Shown one piece after another: positions 60,132 to 64,000 of a stretch of 64,000 bases of DNA (positions within the stretch are counted from its first letter, which is position 1; every line of letters starts with the position of its first letter). The stretch comes from Pisolithus tinctorius (taxonomy: Eukaryota > Basidiomycota > Agaricomycetes > Boletales > Pisolithaceae). The notes beneath the pieces were generated by a model that made no database searches, was not told the DNA's origin, and saw only the letters and a list, made by a program, of their open reading frames with translations. The DNA lies in assembly GCA_024663395.1 (NCBI GenBank), contig JANFAH010000007.1, positions 1,302,001-1,366,000 of the forward strand, given 5' to 3'. The translations under genes and the position numbers were made by a program.

Positions 60132-60986
60132 ATGGGTTGTACGATGGCACTCTTGGGTCCTCTAGTAAACGCCTTCTCGTTACACTCACAGAAAGCGAGG
60201 GATCCGGCCCCCACCGCAACATACGAGTATGTTGTGCAAGAGAATTTTAACATTTATGGCAGCGGAGGCATCTTCGCTGGCAACGGTGCGCCCACGCTCA
60301 TCGTGGCTTTCCTCGCCATTGGAATCTTTACGGTGGCAACGGCTGTCGCGTTCAGCTGGAAAAGGAGACTTGATGTGCGGAGGCTCGCCGTTGGTCGCCC
60401 TGTTCGGACTCGTCGAAGAAACCCAGCAACGGTGTGGGTGAAACCCATTCTTTGGGATATATGGGCACAAACGAATTGGAGTATGGGGGACCAAGGGACC
60501 ATGTGGGAAAACATCGTAGTAAGGGGTCTACTCTCAAGATTAATAGTCTGTGCCCTGACGTAGGATTTGTTCCTGGATACCTCTGTCGGTGTACAGCCAC
60601 TAGCAGCCGTGCCGAAAAGTAACCTTGTGGATCCTGCCACAGTGCAAGAGTCGGGTGACAGGGAAATGCTGCGGGCAGTGTCATCCACAGTTAAATGTCA
60701 TTACCCGGCGCTGTCGCCCCCTCTACCCTTACCACCGGCATCAAAGAAGGGACGACCGCCTCATCTACCAATCAAAAGGACATCCATACAAATCGCCGTC
60801 ACCATTGCTATGCCGACCTTATCTACGTCAGTCCCATCGCGATATGCCACACTGCTGGGGGAGAGACGTGAGCGTATGAATGCGAATGAAGAACTAGTTG
60901 AATTCTGCATCGGTACCATGGAAATACCTTTGAGAAGGGTGAAGGCGCAGGCAAGATCAGGTACCGGGTGGAGGGGTACTACTTAG
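60132..60986 (+). CDS. Small single-pass membrane protein, unknown
   Basis: Two exons, 60132-60515 and 60597-60986 (GT-AG, phase 0), 257 residues. One clear membrane helix is seen (TLIVAFLAIGIFTVATAVAF) at residues ~55-75, followed by a strongly basic stop-transfer stretch (KRRLDVRRLAVGRPVRTRRR), so the N-terminus should be outside or luminal. Then come WDIWAQTNW, a Pro-rich stretch, and IQIAVTIAMPTLSTS with an acidic end (VEFCIGTMEIPL). The helix, W-D-x-W and 'A-V-x-I-A-M-P ... C-I-G-x-x-x-I-P' pattern resembles a group of basidiomycete small membrane proteins of unknown function, which I recognise only loosely. The start could also be the second ATG at 60144. Confidence 0.6.
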
Positions 60987-61397
60987 TACCATCAGTCGAC
61001 AGTCGCGACAAAAAGGAACTTCAACTTAGGTCATTACTTCTTGCGAAACCACAACTGACGGTGCATTCGATTCTACAGTAGGTACAGTTACAGACTCCAT
61101 CCAAGCTCCAAGTAGTAACCAGTACTAACTGGAAGCATCGCAAACAAACAGCGGTAAAGTAGCAGCAAACATGTGATACAGGATAATGCGATATAAATGT
61201 ATGGTTTTCATGGGAGGACGAGTGTGAAATGATACAAAAGCAGTGTCCTTGATTCTGGCAGATCAGGATGAGCACCGCAACGGAGATTACGGATTTGGCA
61301 CGACCCACCCGATGCAAATAAACAGTGCATCACCGCCAGGGAATGCAATAACCAGTTCTTACATAAGTGCAGGCAAAGGGAGAGATCCCCTTGTCTC
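60987..61397. other. Convergent intergenic region
   Basis: The 3' flanks of two small genes. Nothing further is seen. Confidence 0.55.
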
Positions 61398-61937
61398 TTA
61401 CTGATCTCTTCGGCCCCCGCCGAAGCCCCTCGAAAGGGTCAGAACGACTTCTAGACGGCCGTCACGGAACATCGGTGACGAGAGTCCAGAAAACACGGTG
61501 GTCGTGAGCAAGCAGTCAATTCGGCGTACACCGCCGTTACGCTCGCGTTCGAAGTTCGTAGATGCGTAACACCGGTCATAAAAGACCTGTTGGATGCGAG
61601 CGCGCTGCTTGGCCGACAGGGAGTCCCATTCGGGATGGGATATGGGTACTTGCAAGGTAGCATAAATAGTGGCAAGCACATCCCATACCGTCACCCCCGA
61701 AGGGTTAGTGACGGTAATGGGCCAAGTCGGAGAGACTAGGCCGGATACTACGTCAAGGCTCCTGACTGGAGGATAGACGGCTGGCCGCGCCAGCTCGGAA
61801 GGAGAAATAGCGGCATCGGAGACGAACACGCAACGATGCGGGGCAAAGCGAGCGTCCCACTTCAGGGGGACTTCGCCACGTCCCCCCGCCTGGTTGCAAG
61901 AAAGGATGGGGTTGAGGGTCGCATGAGCGTAGGACAT
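61398..61937 (-). CDS. DUF6699 family protein
   Basis: A single-exon protein of 179 residues, unknown function. The pattern is the one I associate with DUF6699 in mushroom genomes: LNPILSCN at the start, KWDARFAP, the strand PAVYPPVRSLDVVSGLVSPTWPITVTN, then GVTVWDVLATIYATLQVPIS and EWDSLSAKQRARIQQVFYDRC, ending with a VRRIDCLLTTTVFSGLS strand. The start is the first ATG of the frame. No membrane segments or signal peptide. The family is expanded in Agaricomycetes, and no biochemical role is known to me. Confidence 0.75.
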   Translation of the reverse strand: MSYAHATLNPILSCNQAGGRGEVPLKWDARFAPHRCVFVSDAAISPSELARPAVYPPVRSLDVVSGLVSPTWPITVTNPSGVTVWDVLATIYATLQVPISHPEWDSLSAKQRARIQQVFYDRCYASTNFERERNGGVRRIDCLLTTTVFSGLSSPMFRDGRLEVVLTLSRGFGGGRRDQ

Positions 61938-62908
61938 TGCAGCTGGTGGGTATGCTTTGTAGTGGGAAGACTGCGGAAGAAAGCTATCGTTTCTTCTGGA
62001 TTTATAGGAGCGGCATTGGGTTGACGGCGATGAATTTCTTTTCGGACTGTTCCGAAGGCGCGAGCAATGAATGCAAAGTATTGACTCGACGGGCGCGTTA
62101 CGGCAGACGTAGGCGCGTACCTACCCCACCCTGAAGAACTGTGACATCTTTGGGTACATACCTGGGAAGATATTGGGTAAACCCTAGATACCATTTGCGT
62201 CACTGACACTGGTTTTCGTCTCGAATGGGGGCCGGGGACAACAGCCATGCGAGAGCTGCCAATCAATTGTCGTGAAATTCCAACTTAGGCACCCGACAAA
62301 CCAATGTAAAAACACCGCTTGGCTGAATGCATCGCATGGGGCAGATGTCGAAAGCAAGAGGGGGCACTGCGCAAGGACCTCTGTCCTAGCGTGACTCAAT
62401 CAGTTACCTAGTCGGGGTGATGGAGCAGGCGCATGAGCGCCTGTGGTGACAAGGGTTAATAATCCGTAGTGTATGTGAAAAGATATGAATGGCAAAGTGC
62501 AAGCTTGGACCGCACCTGCCAGTATAAGATGTATACAAATGTATGCATCGCCCGTGAGTCGAACCCGTTCATCGCATCCATGGCATCTGCATTGAGGGGA
62601 GTGGCGAGTGGCGCACATCTTTGGCAATTACTACAGGAAGTAGCGGCGCCGGCGGCGTCGTGGAAAACATCCACTGCGATCATTCCTTCTTTGGAATGTG
62701 GGCACCTCAGATAACGTTTGAGCAGTTCATGAGTGGAACAACAGTCCCCCGCCCTTTCATTAGGAGTAGAGCTACAGCAAAGAAAAAGAAAAACCTCGAC
62801 GAATCGAAAGAAACGACGGTATGTCAACAGTAACACTAGTTAGCAAGTCCAGCACAAATAAGCAGTAAGAAAGCAGGCACGTAGCGTGAACAGTGTACAG
62901 TGGAGCAA
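61938..62908. other. Intergenic region, about 1 kb
   Basis: Lies between two minus-strand genes. Open frames of up to ~130 codons on both strands have no features. Nothing is supported. Confidence 0.5.
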
Positions 62909-63612
62909 TTAGGACGGATCTGAATCATAATAACACACAGCCGTAGTCCCGATAACCACATCATGGAGCCCCCTATGTTCGGGTCCATCATCAGCTGCCG
63001 CAAGTGGAGAGTAAGGCATCTGAATTAACACCGAGAACCGAACGTCCGAATTGTCCTGGGGCCACGCTGCCCTGGGGGTGCTCACAGAGGCACGTCGTGA
63101 GGGAGGTGCAGACGGACGGTGGAAAAGACGCAGAACTTCTCGAGGGATGAATCCTATCAGCCGTCGCCTCCATGTGGAAGGTACTGGCTGAGGTGACTGG
63201 GTGTCCGGTAGCAGAATACTCTGCTCCACCTTCGCTGCTAGTGGCTATACAACGTTACGAATTCTAATAATAACGAAAAGTGGAGCACGAACTCGCTCAC
63301 CTTCTCATCGGCCCATCTGGGCAGCTCGCGGCTGGGCATCATGTTCACGTCCCAAAATTCGGGCTTCTCGAACATCTCTACTGTTGGCGGCGATCCTGTC
63401 TGCAACATGGTCTCTATCATCCTACGGCGAGCGACCAGTCGATGCCAAACAATGCCACATGTCAAGAACGCAGAGAATAGAGAGAGCACGCTGATCAGAA
63501 AGACAAAGAGAAGGGTAGATGAGCTACCGAGATCTGCGGTTGTTGAGCTGGCCGTAGATGACGGTGCAGACGTGACCGCCGACGGCGGACCAGTAGATAA
63601 TAAAGAAGACAT
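62909..63612 (-). CDS. Small single-pass membrane protein, unknown
   Basis: Two exons, 63612-63301 and 63229-62909 (71-bp GT-AG intron, phase 0), 210 residues. The N-terminus is Ser/Thr/Ala-rich (SSLLSTGPPSAVTSAPSSTA), probably luminal and O-glycosylated. One membrane helix follows (LLFVFLISVLSLFSAFLTCGIVW) with a basic stop (RLVARRR), then a cytosolic part with KPEFWDVNMMP, REVLRLFHRPSAPPSRRAS and a C-terminal strand-like block (VRFSVLIQMPYSP ... VIGTTAVCYYD). Its layout is like that of the protein at 60132, including W-D after the helix and a 'V-x-I-x-M-P' block, so the two may belong to one loose family. Function unknown. Confidence 0.65.
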
Positions 63613-64000
63613 CCTGGGTGTCGTCCCCCGTCGACACTCGACTCAGTGAAGGGGAACTTCCTGTACTAGCAAGTATGGGTGGTCCCGTGGCATTGCGCAG
63701 GAACCCTTCGTGAAGGACGCTGACACTCGTCTGACACACCCAGGTACCGTGTGACACTGTGTCTGCCATTCTCGGCATGTCACGTGGGGGCCAATCGTCC
63801 CTTATGACGTCATTACAGTACAGTACACTATGCTGTCCAAAACATTCACCAGGTTGTATCTGTGCAAGGCATCAGATGCAAATGACTCCAGGGCAATGAT
63901 GGATCTCACTGTTACGCTTCATAATGCGTACCTCCTCTAGTATTCCCATCGTGTGTCTGTCCAGCAGGTCAACGTACGGCTTGAGGCTCGTCTTTTCCCA
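63613..64000 (-). CDS. Possible 3' exons of a gene entering from the right
   Basis: On the minus strand the right edge reads W-E-K-T-S-L-K-P-Y-V-D-L-L-D-R-H-T-M-G-I then LEE and a good donor (GTACGC at about 63931). An acceptor near 63862 leads to an open frame through 63778 (IQPGECFGQHSVLYCNDVIR). That frame stays open to 63524, overlapping the start of the next gene, so the true end is uncertain. Too little is visible to name a family. Confidence 0.35.

Overview
This is a gene-dense stretch of a basidiomycete (mushroom-forming, Agaricomycete-type) nuclear genome. The evidence is many short introns of about 45-65 bp, very short intergenic gaps, and the kinds of families present: a fungal class I sesquiterpene synthase, a CYP53 benzoate hydroxylase-like P450, Het-C, an Atg11 C-terminal domain, a macrophage-activating-glycoprotein-like secreted protein, and a DUF6699 protein. 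There is no bacterial, viral or plasmid signal and no CRISPR array. All gene models below were spliced by hand from reading frame, intron phase and family resemblance. No alignment or transcript data were available.

Layout. 0-2.4 kb: 3' part of ATG11. 2.9-8.0 kb: a tandem duplication of a roughly 2.6 kb unit, each copy holding a nine-exon hexose transporter and its promoter. 8.7-14.1 kb: a 16-exon MFS transporter (minus) head-to-head with a sesquiterpene synthase (plus). 14.5-15.8 kb: F-box-like protein. 16.6-19.5 kb: MAK5-type DEAD-box helicase carrying a +1 frameshift in its P-loop. 20-24.6 kb: a small unknown gene and a 22-exon Het-C gene. 25.2-31.3 kb: NTF2/RRM (G3BP-like) protein, mitochondrial GTPase MTG1 and a conserved unknown. 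31.3-33.7 kb: gene-poor, with one tRNA-Thr. 33.7-45.4 kb: LRR protein, a small membrane protein of possible Atg43 type, a large WW-like multi-pass protein, GPI12/PIG-L, and NUP96 as a stand-alone gene. 45.9-47.6 kb: a decayed serine-protease-like pseudogene. 49-52.2 kb: UBC4, NDUFS5, GET5. 52.4-53.9 kb: glutathionyl-hydroquinone-reductase-type GST with a duplicated last exon. 55.2-64 kb: MAGP-like secreted protein, CYP53 P450, and three small proteins of unknown function.

Most genes are unrelated housekeeping loci (autophagy, ribosome biogenesis, nuclear pore, GPI anchor, complex I, ubiquitin, tail-anchor insertion). The nearest thing to a functional neighbourhood is the terpene synthase with its divergent MFS transporter. 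The most unusual features are mechanistic: eight introns whose only frame-preserving donor is GC rather than GT, several microexons of 9-16 nt, a tandemly duplicated terminal coding exon, and a recent transporter duplication in which one copy has lost a splice acceptor. I did not find a clearly new multi-gene system.
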